From positions 9,437,710 to 9,501,709 of the forward strand of contig JANVCC010000018.1 of the NCBI GenBank assembly GCA_025345505.1: 64,000 nucleotides of DNA. Reading direction: 5' to 3'. Position numbers and translations under genes: made by a program. Position 1 is the first letter of the stretch. The number at the start of each line of letters is the position of its first letter. Below are positions 11,729-24,600 of the stretch, piece by piece. The notes under the pieces were generated by a model. It saw nothing but the letters and a program-made list of their open reading frames with translations. It did not search any database and was not told the DNA's origin. Origin of the DNA: Todiramphus chloris collaris (lineage: Eukaryota > Chordata > Aves > Coraciiformes > Alcedinidae).

Positions 11729-14700
11729 ATGGGGAGGGGATTGCAGGCAGGCACAAGGCTAGAGGAGAAACCTGGGGAGCAGTGCTTTCTGCTGCTGGGA
11801 GAAGACCCATCAGGATGGGTCATGAGCTGCTTCCTGCTCCAGCTGTGCCCCACCACCAATCCCAATCCTTCTCTTGAGGCAGGATCAGGGCATTACCCCA
11901 GCATTCAGCTGAGCTGTGTCGTGTCTCAGAGGCACACCCCACCCCCGCTGTTCTGGCACTACATGAGAAGGCAGCTCATGGATCCACCCTTCCCACTGCT
12001 TGGGGCTCAGCCCTGCTCACCTGCTGCTGTGATTTGGCTCTGATCTTAAATAAAAGCCACACAAGTGGTGCAGAGCCTACCAAGACTCTTGGTAGGTCAT
12101 TTCAATATGTGTTGTAGACAATGTGCACTGTTTTACTCGTTTGAATCTATTTATTGTCTAAAGTGTGTGAGGAAAAAAAAAATGGAGCAGAAGAAAAGTG
12201 CAGATTTTAGCAAGGCTGGTCAACTGCTGGAAAAGTGGATGACAAAGATTGCTTTTCTCTAGACACATGGTTAGTAACACAGGGCAGAAGAAAAGAGAAA
12301 AAGCTGACATGAACTGGTTTAAGCAGCTAGTGAAGGATTGAAACAATATATTAAACTGCTACTGTGTAGGAAAACAAATACCTTTCTCCCAGAGATGAGA
12401 GATGAGGAAAGAAGTGGGTATTTGCTCAGTGTAGAGTGCAAAAAGCTGATGGTTGTCTGGTTGGAAAACAGGCTTGTTGGCTCTGTAAGGGGGAAAGTGC
12501 AAAAGAGTTAAGACTTTCCAACCTGGAGTGAAGATTTATAAACCGTTCTTGCAAAAACAAAAGAGACTTTTGCTTTGATAAACAGAACTCAATAACTTTA
12601 CTATCATTTTGTGTCCAGTTTGGTATTCCCTCAGGCCCAGACCTGATTTTTCAGAGGAATTTGGTGTGTTTTGTGTAGCACACACAGGGAGTAGCTTAGT
12701 TCTGTGGTGGGGAGTCAGGCCACACATGGACACCTAAGTCCAATTTTGTTTGCTGGCAAGCTCTGATGCAGTCATTGGCTATGTACTCCTTTCTTACTAG
12801 CCATGCTTCTTGATCAATGACTGGAAGCAAAGTTCGTGCATTGAGGGCTTTTTAAGCACCATTCATTTCATGACACAGAGGAAACCCCACAGAATATCAA
12901 GAAAAGATTGTAAAGGTAGACAATGCTATTGCTTGTTGGATGCTGGACTGAGCAAGCCAGAGCAAAGGGGTATTTCCTAATAAGTATAGGAGAACAAAAT
13001 GGGATGCCCCTGTGTCTACTTATCTGCTTTATTACTAGCAGAAAAATACAGAGAGGTGATTTTTCTAAACAGGAATGGAAATCAAAATGGCTTTTTTTAA
13101 GAACTCATCCAAGTCCTGGGATAGTATTTGTACAGCTCCATCCCTTAGGAAAAATTCTGCTGCACTGTATTTCCTTCAGCGACTGAAGGGAAGGGCGTGA
13201 TGAAGAAATCAGGTTGTCCCAGGTGAGGAGTCGGGGTCCAGCCAGCTGTTTTGGGTGTGCCATGGGGCCAGTACACATCTGGATGCACTAGGTGGCAGGG
13301 TTTGCTCACAACAGCGAAACATGCTGTGGGGAGGGTGTTTGCATGGGATGGAGCAGCAGGTGGAGAGCATATTTCCGCAGGGATGCCAAAAATGAGTCCA
13401 AAAGATCTCTATCTAAAGATGGTATGCAATTCATTATCAAATGCAAACCAGCCTGCTCCGACATAGTTCACTGATGAGCAAGAGACTTACATTTATTTGA
13501 CTGAAAAAGAAAAAGGGGAGTTTTGCTATCAAAATGTCTGTGAGCCTTGTCTTCAGGTAGAAAGAGAACACCATGGCAAACAGCTTAGCTACGTCTTCCC
13601 CTGCTCTTTTGATATTCAATAAATTTAAAACAGAATTGCTTGTTAAGTCTTGAGCAGACAGAGACTCATGTTTGCTCTTGTATCCTGCACCAGGCCTGGA
13701 AGAAACAACATTTGATTCTAGCTTGGGAACTTTGCTCAAAATCAGCAAACTGCAGGTGCACGCGAAGGAAGAGCCTGTTGGCCAGTGGGGATGGGACATG
13801 AGGTCTCCACAGAAAGCCTGACCTTTTTTGAGAAGCCTTGGTGCAGGGGAGAGCTTTCTGTGAAGAGAAGCTTTTTGTTAGAGATGCTAGTGGCAGCTAT
13901 GAGAGAGGAGAGCAAAAGGAGAAATTGTATCCTTGCTTCTGCAGAGGGGGATATTGAGGTGATGTGATTTGGCTGGAACTACATGGAAAGTTAGTAACAT
14001 GGCCAAGACTGGTGCCAAATGAGCTCCCTGGAGCCCGAAGCTCAGATGGTCCAGGCATGTCTAGCGTGAAAGCAGGTGTAAGCTGCTTTCTGAGGTATGG
14101 GCCAAAGACTACGTTGACTGACTAAAAAAGATCAAGCTTGGGAATAGAACTGAACCTGACTGTAGTATTTGAATGTGCTCACACTGAAAGAGCACTTTGG
14201 TGAGGAGACAGCTCCTGTTTTTCTTCACTGTAAAGCCTCCTTTCTGCAGATTGCAGTAGGTTACACATTGGGTATACAGTGTCTAAATGAAACTCATGCC
14301 TTTGCTGGGAATCTTTTTGGGAAAGCTTGAAAACCACTGGTGTGGTTGTAGACTTCTCCCTTTGTACTTCAGATGCATAAATATAGAAGACCCAAACCAA
14401 AACAGGAATCTTCATCCTCTGTCCCCGTGAGGAACTCTGAAAGGTCTCTTTTATTTTCTGTAAATTGAACATAAGAACAGCATGAATCCAATCTGACATT
14501 TTTAATTTTAGGTAATGACTAAATGTACTTTAGGTCATGACTTCATATGGACTTCAGTTGTTTAGGCTTCTCTCTGACGAGCAAATAGTTAAAATAAATA
14601 AAAAAAAAAGTTGGCAGGTGGTGGACAACACTTAGATACTGTCCATTTATATATTTTTTTCTGAAGAATCCATGTATCAAAAGGCAATATTGCTTTTTCC

Positions 14701-16357
14701 CCACTGCTAAATTTGCAGAGTATGCTTTCTGTTTCAACTAGGTTGCAGTGCAAATTGGCTCATTCTTTCCCATAGCAGCCTCTGGTCTACTGGTCTAGCT
14801 GCATATAATTAATTTTGTCTGTCATCATCTGATGCCTTTTCCCACATCACTTGCTGCTTGTACCACTGAAATTACAGCCATTATTTAGTTTCTTCTGATC
14901 TACAAAATATTGAGAGAAAGTATCATTTTCCTTTCAAGATCCATCCTGACCAAAACCTATGTTTGATTTGATATACTTGGACTGACAAATAAAACCACAG
15001 GTAAGAAAAATAAACCTGTGGATACTTTGCCAGGTAAGCAAAGGAGGAAAGTAAAGCTGCCCTATTCCTTGCATTCCTCTTCTTGTAACTGAAAAGGAAA
15101 CTTTCAGAAGGCTATAATTCAGTGTAAGTGCGTTATGGCATATAGTCAAAGTGGGCAATGTTCTTTGCCCTTCCTATAGGTGAGGACCATAGAAAGGGAC
15201 TATTAAAGAGAGGCACCTCAGCATCCTGAGATGATATGTAGCCAGCCATGGTGGGAATGGAGTGGGAGCTGCATTCCTGATTGTCCTCAGACTGCAGTGA
15301 GGGCTCGGAGTTACTGCGTCCTCCTCAAGTCTAACTCCCTGCACAGCAGCTTCAGAGTACACCAAGGGCACGACAAACTGTACACAGGGAACATGCAGGT
15401 TCCTCAGGTCATGCCCTGAGTTCTGAGTGCTTCCAGTACAGTGAGCTTTTACTGCTTGGAGTCCATAAAAATGTCTTCATAAAAACTGGCATAAAATTTG
15501 GGCAACCTTCCAAAGCAAGGGCAAAGCAAATCCTCCTGATCTGAAAAGCTGCATTTCAGGTCTGTGTGACCACTTGTGCATTAACCCTACCCCTCTGACT
15601 TTTTCACTGTTTCACTAGATTCTCCTTTCACTGGCAATTATCTGCTATTTCCTCTCCACTTACAGCAGTTAGTCATGCCTCCTTTTCTTTTATTGGCTAA
15701 TTTCACTTGTCCATGTTTTTTCATCCCATCTTTACTCTGGTTCCTTACCAAGATCTTTTGCCAGTTAGAGTGCTCTTTTGATTAGCAACACCCAACACTC
15801 ATCTTGCTTCCTTCCAGCAGATGACCCTGGAAGAGGTCAAGGCAAGATCAGGAGTGGCAATCTAAGTGCATCAGCAAAACACACAAAACTAGCACATATG
15901 AATCACTGAACAGTTTTGCCACCAACCTCTAGCCTCAGGAACAAAAGAATGCTGGTAATCATGGGACACAGAGTATTTTTGGCATTGTAGTGGAACAAGG
16001 TCTAGTCAGGACTTTCCAAGGTGCTTGCAACTTACAGATTTTTTTCCAAGGGCTCTGTGAAAAGATGACACTGAGGAGGGAACATGAACAGCCTAGGGTG
16101 ATGCATGTCTGTCTACAGGGTGACAAGTGTGATTTTCTAGTCTGTGTTTACAGTGGCATATCTATCAAGTTCAAGGAGCAGCCTGCTGCCCCAAGAGTAG
16201 CTTGAGCTGGTATCCAAGTACAGCAGGTAGACTTTCCTCTTGTAGAGGCTTATTTGTTTCCAGCAATGGTTCCACCAGACACCAGTCAGCCTTGACGGGG
16301 CTGAGTTCACTCAGCAAGTACATCAACTAAAGTGCTTGGTTTTAGTTTGTCTGAAAC
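11729..16357. other. Single-copy DNA, no gene seen
   Basis: There is moderately GC-rich DNA to about 12050, then AT-rich sequence. An AATAAA at about 12050 lacks any associated coding sequence. Open frames such as 13437-13799 (120 codons, minus) and 11633-12043 carry no recognisable domain. No transposon signature was seen. Confidence 0.5.
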
Positions 16358-16399
16358 AAAAAAAAAAAAAAAAAAGGAGAGAGAAAGAGAGAAAGAAAT
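16358..16399. repeat. A18 run followed by GA-rich tract
   Basis: A run of about 18 A residues passes into GAGAGAAAGAGAGAAAG. This is low-complexity purine sequence. Confidence 0.9.
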
Positions 16400-16637
16400 C
16401 CCAGGAAAAGTGAACATTTCTGAGAACGATGGTTGTTTGCTATTTCGCTTCAATTTTATATGAACTATTTGGGTTGGCTACAGCAGAGCTGCCAGGTGGC
16501 TAAACATGCCGAGTGAGTGTGGTCAGTGCTTGGGACACGCACTGTGCTCAAAGCATCCAAAAAATTACTCCTGACCTTCATTTAGTCTGCCAGTCACTGC
16601 AGGCTGCCCTTACATCACATTTTTCACTAGCCAGTAA

Positions 16638-16955
16638 CAGATTCATAGAAGTTAGGGATGGAAAAGACCCGTTAGGTCACACAGTCCATTCCCCCCACCC
16701 CTCCCTCTGCTCCCTGAAGGTCAGCCCAGGGCTGTTCCCTACAGTGTATTTTCTAGTGCTTTGTCCAGTCTTATGTGAAATGACTCAAGTGGTGGGGCTG
16801 CCAGCAGTTCCCTCTGGGAGGCTATTCCACAGTCTAATGGGCTTCATTGTTAATTTTTTCCTGATTTCCAGCCTAAAATATCCCTTTGCTAGTTTTGTCC
16901 CATTACCCACTTGCACCACCCTCAACAGTTCCTCTCCTTCCTCCTCGCTACTAGC
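16638..16955 (-). mobile_element. Ancient CR1 3' UTR and ORF2 end
   Basis: The plus strand reads as the reverse complement of an old CR1: a 3' end of the type 'GGGATGGAAAAGACC', then 'TTTTCTAGTGCTTTGTCCAG', then the segment 'GGGAGGCTATTCCACAGTCT' that corresponds to the codons for 'LWNSLP'. The minus-strand frame contains RLWNSLPEGT, equivalent to the conserved WNRLP block of CR1. The match fades after the 'CAACAGTTCCTCTCC' stretch. The 189-codon plus-strand frame across it is antisense and not a gene. Confidence 0.85.
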
Positions 16956-17814
16956 ACTAGCACTCCCCACTGCTAAAGCACCAATTAGCTGGGAATTCAA
17001 AAGCGTTTTGCAAAAGGTAGATACTATTGCTTCCTTTATAACCATTGCAAAAAAAAATTTAAGGAGCTGGGAGAGAAAGTGAGTGATGACTAGAACCAGA
17101 CACGAAACTCACATCTAACTTGTTTCATGGCTTTTGTAGATAAAAACCTGTTCTCACCTCTCCAGTCAAATTTATATGCAGGGAGTTGAAAGCGAGCAGA
17201 GAAGAGAAGGGTGGATCTGAGGTTTTGATACCGACCACAGCAATCCCGTGACACTTCAGTTTATTGAAGTGGTGTCTGAGAAGAAGGCTCAGAGTCTTTT
17301 TCATCATCTTCTCTCAAAAAGATTTCTTATTGATGTTTGGACTTAGCAATATCCAGGGCATTTGTTTTGAATAGAATGAGGCGTGTTGCCAGTATATTCT
17401 GACTAGATAATGTCCCAAACCAAATTTCTGGATGTAAACAGATACCATAGTAGACTGACTTCAGCTCCAAGCTTCACAGCTGGACCTTGTCTCTAATGCT
17501 ACATTGAACCAATATCCTAGCTCCAAACAGGCACAGTATCAGATAGGGATTTTCAGCCTTGAGCCTCTGTCTGGTCAAAGATGAGGTGCTTTCTCAAATA
17601 CCCTTCATCAAGTGTTTTCAAAATTACTCTGACCTCTTAGACCAGGTCTTATTGCCTGGAAGACCTTTGGAAAGGTGTTTACTCTGTCACGTTGGACATT
17701 AACTCTGTGATAATGCAGTCCTTGCTTTATCATACCTCTTGTATTAATGCCATTTGAAGCAATTTGATGTGGCGTGAGCCCAACCTGCAAGGTCCCTTGA
17801 GGACTAGGCCCTCA
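16956..17814. other. Single-copy DNA, no gene seen
   Basis: No repeats or domain-bearing open frames were recognised between the two old CR1 fragments. Confidence 0.5.
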
Positions 17815-17980
17815 GAAACTAGAGATGGAAGAGACCTACAGGATTAGCTCATCCTGCTCATTCCCCCGCCAATACTAGTCTGTTCCCCACGGTACATTTT
17901 CCAGTGCTGTATCCAGACTGATCTTATTTTTAAATGATTCATATGATAGGGTTTCCTCCAGTTCCATTGGTGACTGGATG
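17815..17980 (-). mobile_element. Ancient CR1 3'-end relic
   Basis: This belongs to the same subfamily type as the copy at 16638. 'GAGATGGAAGAGACCTA' is followed by 'CATTTTCCAGTGCTGTATCC' and a decayed 'GGTTTCCTCCAGTTCC' segment, all reverse complement of CR1. Only the 3' UTR and the very end of ORF2 remain. Confidence 0.75.
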
Positions 17981-19536
17981 GTTGCCAGGACAATTTTTTT
18001 TCCCCTTACTTTGACTTTGTGTCTTTGGATTCATCCAGGATTTTGAGGCCTGCAATTTGTACTGAGAAATAACTGGCAGTGGAGTGAGTAACTGAAGAGA
18101 AGGATTTTATCCTGGTTTCTTGAGGGAAACAAATCCCCAACAGAAGCCAAGAACAGTGTTGTTTCAGAGAGACTGGGATGTTGGTGAAAGTTGCTTGTAA
18201 AGGACAAGTGAGGGTTGGTTTGAAAACACCCAAGACTTTGCTTTGACATCAGTGGCAACGCTGAGATTTCAATCCTAGCTGTTGAACTCTCATGACTGGT
18301 GACTGGGATTACTTTCTTCTCTGAATTTACACTGACGGTCTGCATTTCAGGGGAGTGTGCTAGGCCTATAGTCAGACAGTGTTGTCCAAGGAGCGTGGAA
18401 GGAGTGGGATTGACCAGGTGCATTGCTGCAAGTGTGGCCGCTTGCTTTGCCATCCCACGTCCTAAACACATCAGTTACTTATTCTCAGACTGTTCACCCT
18501 CCTGTGTTGCTTGTCACTGTCCTGTGCACTGCTTGGAGTCCTCGGGTACCAGTGTCTGTGTCCTCAGGGTCTTGTCTTTCAAGAAGGATAAATTGTCACT
18601 TGGAAAAACAGTTGGGATGAACAGTGTGACCAGATTTCCCAAGACCTTCAGTGCTCATCTGTGGGCAGCTGATTCCTCAAAAGGACAAAGGCTCATCAAG
18701 CACTGCTCACTGCAGCCCAGGAAAGAGATTAAACTAACAGCAAGACTCCCACTATGAAAGGGCCAAGATTTCACCCCTCATACTTTCTCCTACTTTCAGA
18801 AACCCTTTCTCTGTTGCCTCTCCAAAACTTTTTCTTTTCACTTTCAGAAGTGCTTTGCGTTGTGGGTGGGATGTGAGCTCTCCCTTCAAGGAGTGATGCA
18901 TGTCTAGCTGCAGCTATGGGTAGCTAACGCTTAAAGCCAATGCTGCTAACAAGAGCCTGGTCTGGAAAGTCAATCATTTCTGCAGTGTAACCTGCAGGCT
19001 GTTGGACCCTCTGTAATGGACACCTATTGGAAAATATGAGAGATTTGAAAATAGTGTAGAACAGACCAGAGAAGGAGAGTAAGAAAGAAAAGGACAGGGC
19101 TCAGAGACACCACTTCAGAGAGTGCAGTTGCCCCAAGGTCCCTCAGAACTTGCCTGCCCTCATCCATCACAGGAGCCATGACCTTCATCTGCAGGGTGAA
19201 GTTGCCTCTGGAGGCAGGACTTGGTCCTCCACCTCTCTACACTGGATCTTGAAAATCCTAGGTCCAGACCTATTTCCTCCTGGACAACTAGAAATTCATT
19301 TTAAATCACCAGACATCACATGTCACTGAAGGACATGCTATGCTCTGCTATGATTAACCTTAGAAAAAGAGCTGGGTTTTCACCAGTGTTATTATTTACT
19401 TTTACTTAAAGGAGTGGTAAAGCATAATTTCTTCTCCTTTTGGCTAGACAACTGCAATAGTCTTATCTAATGTGGCTTAACTGCACTCTATCTTCCTGCA
19501 TGTTCTCTCAGAAATGTGTATATGTGGTTCTAATTC
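17981..19536. other. Single-copy DNA, no gene seen
   Basis: A plus-strand frame of 152 codons (18299-18757) and an opposing frame of 146 codons (18031-18471) overlap each other and show no domain. They are treated as chance. Confidence 0.5.
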
Positions 19537-19558
19537 TTTTTTTTTTTTTTTTTTTTTT
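19537..19558. repeat. T22 homopolymer
   Basis: A run of about 22 T residues. No AATAAA-type hexamer lies in the position expected of a minus-strand poly(A) tail, so it is treated as simple sequence. Confidence 0.9.
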
Positions 19559-21054
19559 GAGAAAGAGTTTTTCTTGGAGCCTGGAGCAATCACTCTTAGA
19601 CTGGCGCTGACTTTTGTCCTGTCAGAACAAAAACTGGGATCTAGGCTGGTTTGGAGGGATGATGGTTGAGTGATTTCTAAGAGGTGAGAGTTGTGTGCAC
19701 TGTACTATGCTACACATGACCTGTGTGTTTTTTTTTATTTCACTTGCATAGCTAAAATATGTGACCTTAAGATAAGGAGCTGTTGCCCTGGAAAATTCTT
19801 GACACTCCTCAGTTATAAAAGATTTTGTAATGTAGAGGAAAAGGGCATGAGATAACCTGTTTTGTTTAGAAGGAGTAAAATTATTATTATAAACACTTTG
19901 GTCTGGAAACATACTGTGCTGCCACCAGGTAATCTGCAGAATAAAAGTGTGCTGACTGATTAAATCCAACGGTGACTGAAATCAAAGACTGACCATGGAG
20001 TAAATAATGTGAATTCTGACACAAATTAGTCAAAGCAAGCTAATAATTAGAAATCAAGGTTGGAAACTGGCATAGAGGATTTAGTCTAGTTCTCTCCATA
20101 CTGCAGGTGACTCTAGATACCTTCAACCTGCAGTATCCTTAGTACAGCTGTACCCAGTGAATGCATTTGATGTCAGTGCCTGCAAGGGTACCCTCTGGCT
20201 GGAACCAAATTCTGTGGTCATCCCCATGGCATAGGATAAAGCTTCAGAATCTCCTTCCTGCTCCCCAGGAAATCCACCACCCCATCCACAGTAGTAAGGT
20301 ATCACAGCTGAGATCTGCACACTTAGATTATTTAGTATTGCTGTGTGTAGGAAACAAATCGCATTTACTTTTTTTGAGATTAAACTGAAGTCCAAATGTC
20401 AATCACTGCTGTAGACAGGAGATAAAATGGTGATCCATTTTCATAGCTACAGAATACAAACTAGAGATAACATTTTCATTTTTTTTTAAGCCATTCCACC
20501 CAGCTCAAATTTAATAAACTTCAGGGTAAAGTGAAGGAATAATGTATTTTTTCTGGCATGTAACTAATTAAATCAAATGTGGTTTATGTCTGTTTATTTA
20601 TAGGACTACCAGCACTGTAAACATGGTAGGCTGAAAATTTTCTATCAAAATTGGTTTTGGATAAAAGTTCTGCTTTTGACAGAGCAATTTATTTTCGTGA
20701 AAAAATGATCACTCTTGGGAAAAATTTTACCCTGAAAAATAGCATATTGGCTGAAAGTGGACTTTTTTTTTTTTCCCATTTTTCATTTTTTGATGAAAAG
20801 TCAGAATTTTCCATGGTGAGAAAGGAAAATTCCAAGTGGCTTCAGCATGAAGTATTTTACAGAAAGGTGAGAAATAATCCTGCCTCAAAGGTAATATAAA
20901 CTGACAAAAATCTAAGAAATTTGGATCAGTAATCTTGAAGTTACAAAAGTTTAAATTTAGCAGCTTTTCATATTCTTATTAGAACCTCTCCAGTGATGTG
21001 TTTTTAATACCTCAATTTGGGATTGCCCATCTGAGAACATCTCATTCCAATCGC
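19559..21054. other. Single-copy DNA with a doubtful CR1 trace
   Basis: Around 20040-20115 the plus strand ('TTGGAAACTGGCATAGAGGA', then 'TTTAGTCTAGTTCTC') loosely recalls the reverse complement of a CR1 3' end, but the likeness is too weak to annotate separately. The rest is AT-rich and unremarkable. Confidence 0.4.
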
Positions 21055-21215
21055 AAAGTCCTTTTCCATAGCATTTAAAGTCAGTAGAGACCATGAGATC
21101 ATCTCGTTTGGCCTCCTTACGTATAACTCTGTTAACCCTTTTCTGAGCCCAAAAGTCATGATTGGCTGAGCCACAGATAGCAGTAAAATGCCTAATCTTT
21201 ACTTTCAGTTAGTTC
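21055..21215 (-). mobile_element. Ancient CR1 (L3-like) 3'-end relic
   Basis: The plus strand shows 'GACCATGAGATCATCTCG' and 'TTTGGCCTCC', the reverse complement of the old CR1 3' UTR, followed by a decayed match to the next 80 or so bases of the consensus ('TTCTGAGCCCAAAAGTC'). It may be the 3' end of the same insertion as the RT-region relic at 21860-23060, which has the same orientation and the right order. Confidence 0.7.
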
Positions 21216-21859
21216 TTTTTTGTGTGCTGGTTCTTCTGTTGTTCAATCTAAGAATTAAAATTAATTAAATATTTAACCAAAAATTTGTTTTGTTTTTGCT
21301 ATTGGCAATAGTTGTCCTTGTGTATTCTAGTAGAGTAAAGGTCACTTTAGAAACCTATTCCTTTAGTCTCACAATGCGGTTGTATACTATCCTCATAAAA
21401 CTGTGGTATTCTATCATCAAATTGCCAAAACTTTAATGATTAATAATGATATATGAAGTAAAGTTCTTCAGTCTCTGGTTGTGCTTGTTAGACATGGGAA
21501 GAGTGGGGAAAAGGGCAGTGCAATGTTCTTTAAAAAATCATAATTTTATTCAGTGTAGTGGCTTTGGCCCCACTGGAGACACAGGAAGAATTTAATCTTC
21601 TTAGAAAACATTTCCTTAACATCACCTTTTCTCAGGGCTGCTGCTGCAGCATTTTTTTGCCACAGCTTGATGCTGGGACATCAGCATGGCCCATTCCAGC
21701 TTTAAATTCTATCTCAGAGCTGCTGCTTTCCAGAAGACCATTCCTGTTATAGGAACAGCCCATTTTATTTCTCCGTAGATGTATGAAGTTATGAAAAACC
21801 TTTTCTTTGGGTTGACCCAGATTACCTAGCAGTTAAGTGTACTCTGGTTGTCCTCTCCC
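21216..21859. other. Diverged or single-copy DNA between two CR1 pieces
   Basis: No clear similarity was recognised. If the flanking pieces are one insertion, this would be its RT thumb region, decayed beyond visual recognition or replaced. Confidence 0.35.
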
Positions 21860-23060
21860 CACTTTTGTCTGCCATTCCAACTGTCTTTACATCATCCACA
21901 AAAAATATCAGCAGTAATTGTATATTTCCTTTCAAATACTTGAGAATAGTATGGTGTAAGTCTCCGGTTTATAGCCATCATTTTGTGATCCTCCTAGAAA
22001 CAGCCCTATTTAGTGACATTACTTACAAATACTTTGAGGTTAGCAAATTCTCAGTATATTTCGTATGCAGTTTCTAAGTCCTATATACTGCTGATTTTTA
22101 TATCAGAATGTTGTGTGGTACCAAGTCAAACACCCTATAAAATTTTATTACATCTACACAGTTACATTTATCCAAAAAAAACTTCTTAGAGAATGAACTC
22201 AAGTTTGTTTAAGCAACACTATTTTCCATGAAGCATTTCATGTTGTCTGGTATTCATTATATCATTCTCCTTTATTTTGTTATCAGTTGAATTCCATATG
22301 TGCATTTTTATTCTTTTGTTTGAGGTTGATGTCAGGATAATCAGTATTGTAACTCTGGTAGGTACAGTTTGCCCCTCTCAAATGCTTGCACAAGGTGATC
22401 ATTCATCTAGTGTTTTCAGACTTCTTTGGTATTCTGGGATTTAGTAAAAATAAGCAATTAGTGAGCAGTGATTTCTTTAGGCAAGTCCTTTAGGATTCCA
22501 CAGTTCAAGTTATCCAGGCTGATGGCTTTAAAATGTGCATCCTTGGTAGATATGATCTAATTCCCTCTTTTGGACCCCTTTTTTTACATCTTTGAAATAA
22601 AAAAAAAAAATCTCTAATCATATCGAGGTGATTAAAACACATCATGGTCAAACAGAAAACAGATATTTCTTTTTTTTTGTTTTTATTATTGCTATTAAGA
22701 ATTTTGCCTTTGTCACTGAGAAATCTGCCTTCATTTTCTCTGATCTCAATATACTTAAATTTCTTACAATAATTTTTTTTGTCAATGGTGACTTCTTCTT
22801 TAGGATCTTTTCCCCTTTTAACACACATTCTGCTCGTTACAACTGCTAATCGGTATGGTTTGGTTTGTGTTTGGTATATTTACCGATTTCTTGCATAATA
22901 TTTCTGAATATCCAAGCATTCATTGAACCAAGGCAAGCTTTCAGGCAATGTTATCTTTGTCGTTGATCATATTCTGCCTGGTCATCTAACAAATTCTTGA
23001 AGACTCCTCTACTACGTTTCATATTTTTTTGGTCTACATTTTTCTATTAGCAAATTTCTC
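21860..23060 (-). mobile_element. Ancient CR1 (L3-like) reverse transcriptase region
   Basis: This is a relic of more than 1 kb whose reverse complement follows the RT region of old amniote CR1 elements. Landmarks on the plus strand: 'ACATCATCCAC' (before the FADD palm block), a stretch like GTACCAAGTCAAACACC (consensus: tatcaaaagcc), 'TTCCATGAAGC...' and 'CAAGTTATCCAGGCTGATGG' (consensus around 'caggccctggtgact'), and 'GAACCAAGGCAAGC' upstream of RT. No open frame survives. The order of landmarks fits a single minus-strand insertion with its 3' end to the left. Sequence up to about 23600 may include more of ORF2 but was not matched with confidence. Confidence 0.65.
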
Positions 23061-23999
23061 TTATATTTTCCCAATGTCAGAATATAGCTGTTTGGAAATA
23101 CCCGCTGATTTTTATTTGGACTGTACTGTGTTTGTCTACATGAAATAAATAGAAACTGGTTATGACTTGCAGTTCCTCATCAAGTATGGTTTTACTGTTC
23201 AGAATTCAATTTACTTTTATCCATCGTAAAGAGTTGTCACAAACAAATACCTCATGGAATTGTTCAACAGACAACTGCTTTGTTATTCCATTTTTACCTT
23301 CGACATTTCTGGTAGCTCATAGCCTTCTGTCTCTCTCCTCTAAAACTTCCTTTTGACCTTGCTCATTTTTCTGACCCATCAATGTTCAGGATCCTGCATT
23401 TCTGACATACCAAAACTCAGTCTAGAGCTATCAAAGACCTGACTTAATTATTTTATCTGATTTATAATGCTATCCAGCAATACTTCCATTATAAAATGAC
23501 ATTCTTCTGGTGTGGTCAATAGGGACTGCAGCTCCACGGATTGAAAATTCCCATTTAAGGCAATGTACTCAGTCAACTAGGGAAAGCTAAATTTAAGATG
23601 TCTCTGTTAAGCCTGTTGGGTCTTTCTGATTAACTAAGTACAGAATCCTTTATATTCTACTGGATGAAGTGGGGAGATTTATGAATACAACCACCAATGA
23701 TTTATAGGTTTAAAAGATAAAGTAAGCAAAAACTTCCTATAATTAATTACTGAAGTACTAAGACTGAGTAGCTGGTGTTCAGAAGGTAAGATATTCCAGA
23801 GTTCAAATTGTTGCTGCAAATTAACTCTGTTGCCTGCACATACATGTTTTCTTTGCTGGTTTCTCTTTACCTGCAAACTTTACTTGCAGCATAACTGTAA
23901 CATATTAAAGATGCATGATGTGTAAGATAACAATTTGTTTTGTTTTTGTTTGACAAACAAAACAATTTAAATGCTCACAGGTTAATGAGATTTGGAGTT
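23061..23999. other. AT-rich DNA, possibly more CR1
   Basis: This may hold further decayed ORF2 sequence of the element at 21860-23060. No definite motif was read, and no open frame of interest is present. Confidence 0.35.
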
Positions 24000-24600
24000 C
24001 ATAGATTTTGGGGCTGAAAGAGGCCACTGTCCCAGTTTGTCTGACATACTGTGTGACAAGGGCCACCTAATTCCTGGCAGTGGTTTTGCAGTGCAAGTAA
24101 CAGGAATTATTTTACACTTAGACAAGTGAATGATACTGTGGCTCCTAACTTGCTGTTGAGCTACGAGAGCGTGTCACTTAAACATCCAATCTGCATTTAA
24201 AGGCTCCAAGCGATGATGAATTTACCACTTCCCTGGGTAGTTCCAGTGATTAATTACTCTCTCACTGTAAGGAATTTGTGTCCTATTTTCAGTTTACATT
24301 TTTCTACTTTGCACTTTCAGCCAATTGATCTTGTAGCTCCTTTCTCTGATACAGTTAAGGGGTTGCTCATAACATGCCTCTCCACTTCAGACACTTCAAA
24401 AAATAATCTCTGTTTCTTTGAGGGCCTAAACTGATTGAACTCTTTAAATTTCTTGTTAGAAGATGTGTTTTCCAGAACAGTTCCAACTTTTTGTCTGTTT
24501 TAAAATGTAAATTCCAGATCTGGACACATTGCATAAGGTTCTTACCAAGCCATTTGTGGAGGCAATACTGCTATGTATAACCCAAAGCATTACTATTTTT
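24000..24600 (-). mobile_element. Ancient CR1 (L3-like) 3' UTR and RT C-terminus
   Basis: The reverse complement of an old CR1 can be followed for about 600 bases. It starts with a 3' end of the type 'CATAGATTTTGGGGC...GTCTGACATAC', then 'CCACTTCCCTGGGTAGTTCC' and 'TTAATTACTCTCTCACTGTA', then the 'CTAAACTGATTGAACTCTTT' block (consensus for the LFSL motif), and 'CCAGATCTGGACACATTG' (consensus for the VQFW motif). The divergence is heavy and no reading frame is intact. Confidence 0.85.

Noticed and set aside
16513-17082. 189-codon plus-strand open frame
   Set aside because: Most of it is antisense to an ancient CR1 end that can be read on the minus strand (LWNSLP block).
18299-18757. 152-codon Cys/Ser-rich plus-strand frame
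   Set aside because: It overlaps a similar-length opposing frame and has no domain, splice context or repeat match. Chance is the simplest reading.
20040-20115. Possible extra ancient CR1 3' end
   Set aside because: Only scattered words resemble the family, and no second landmark supports it.
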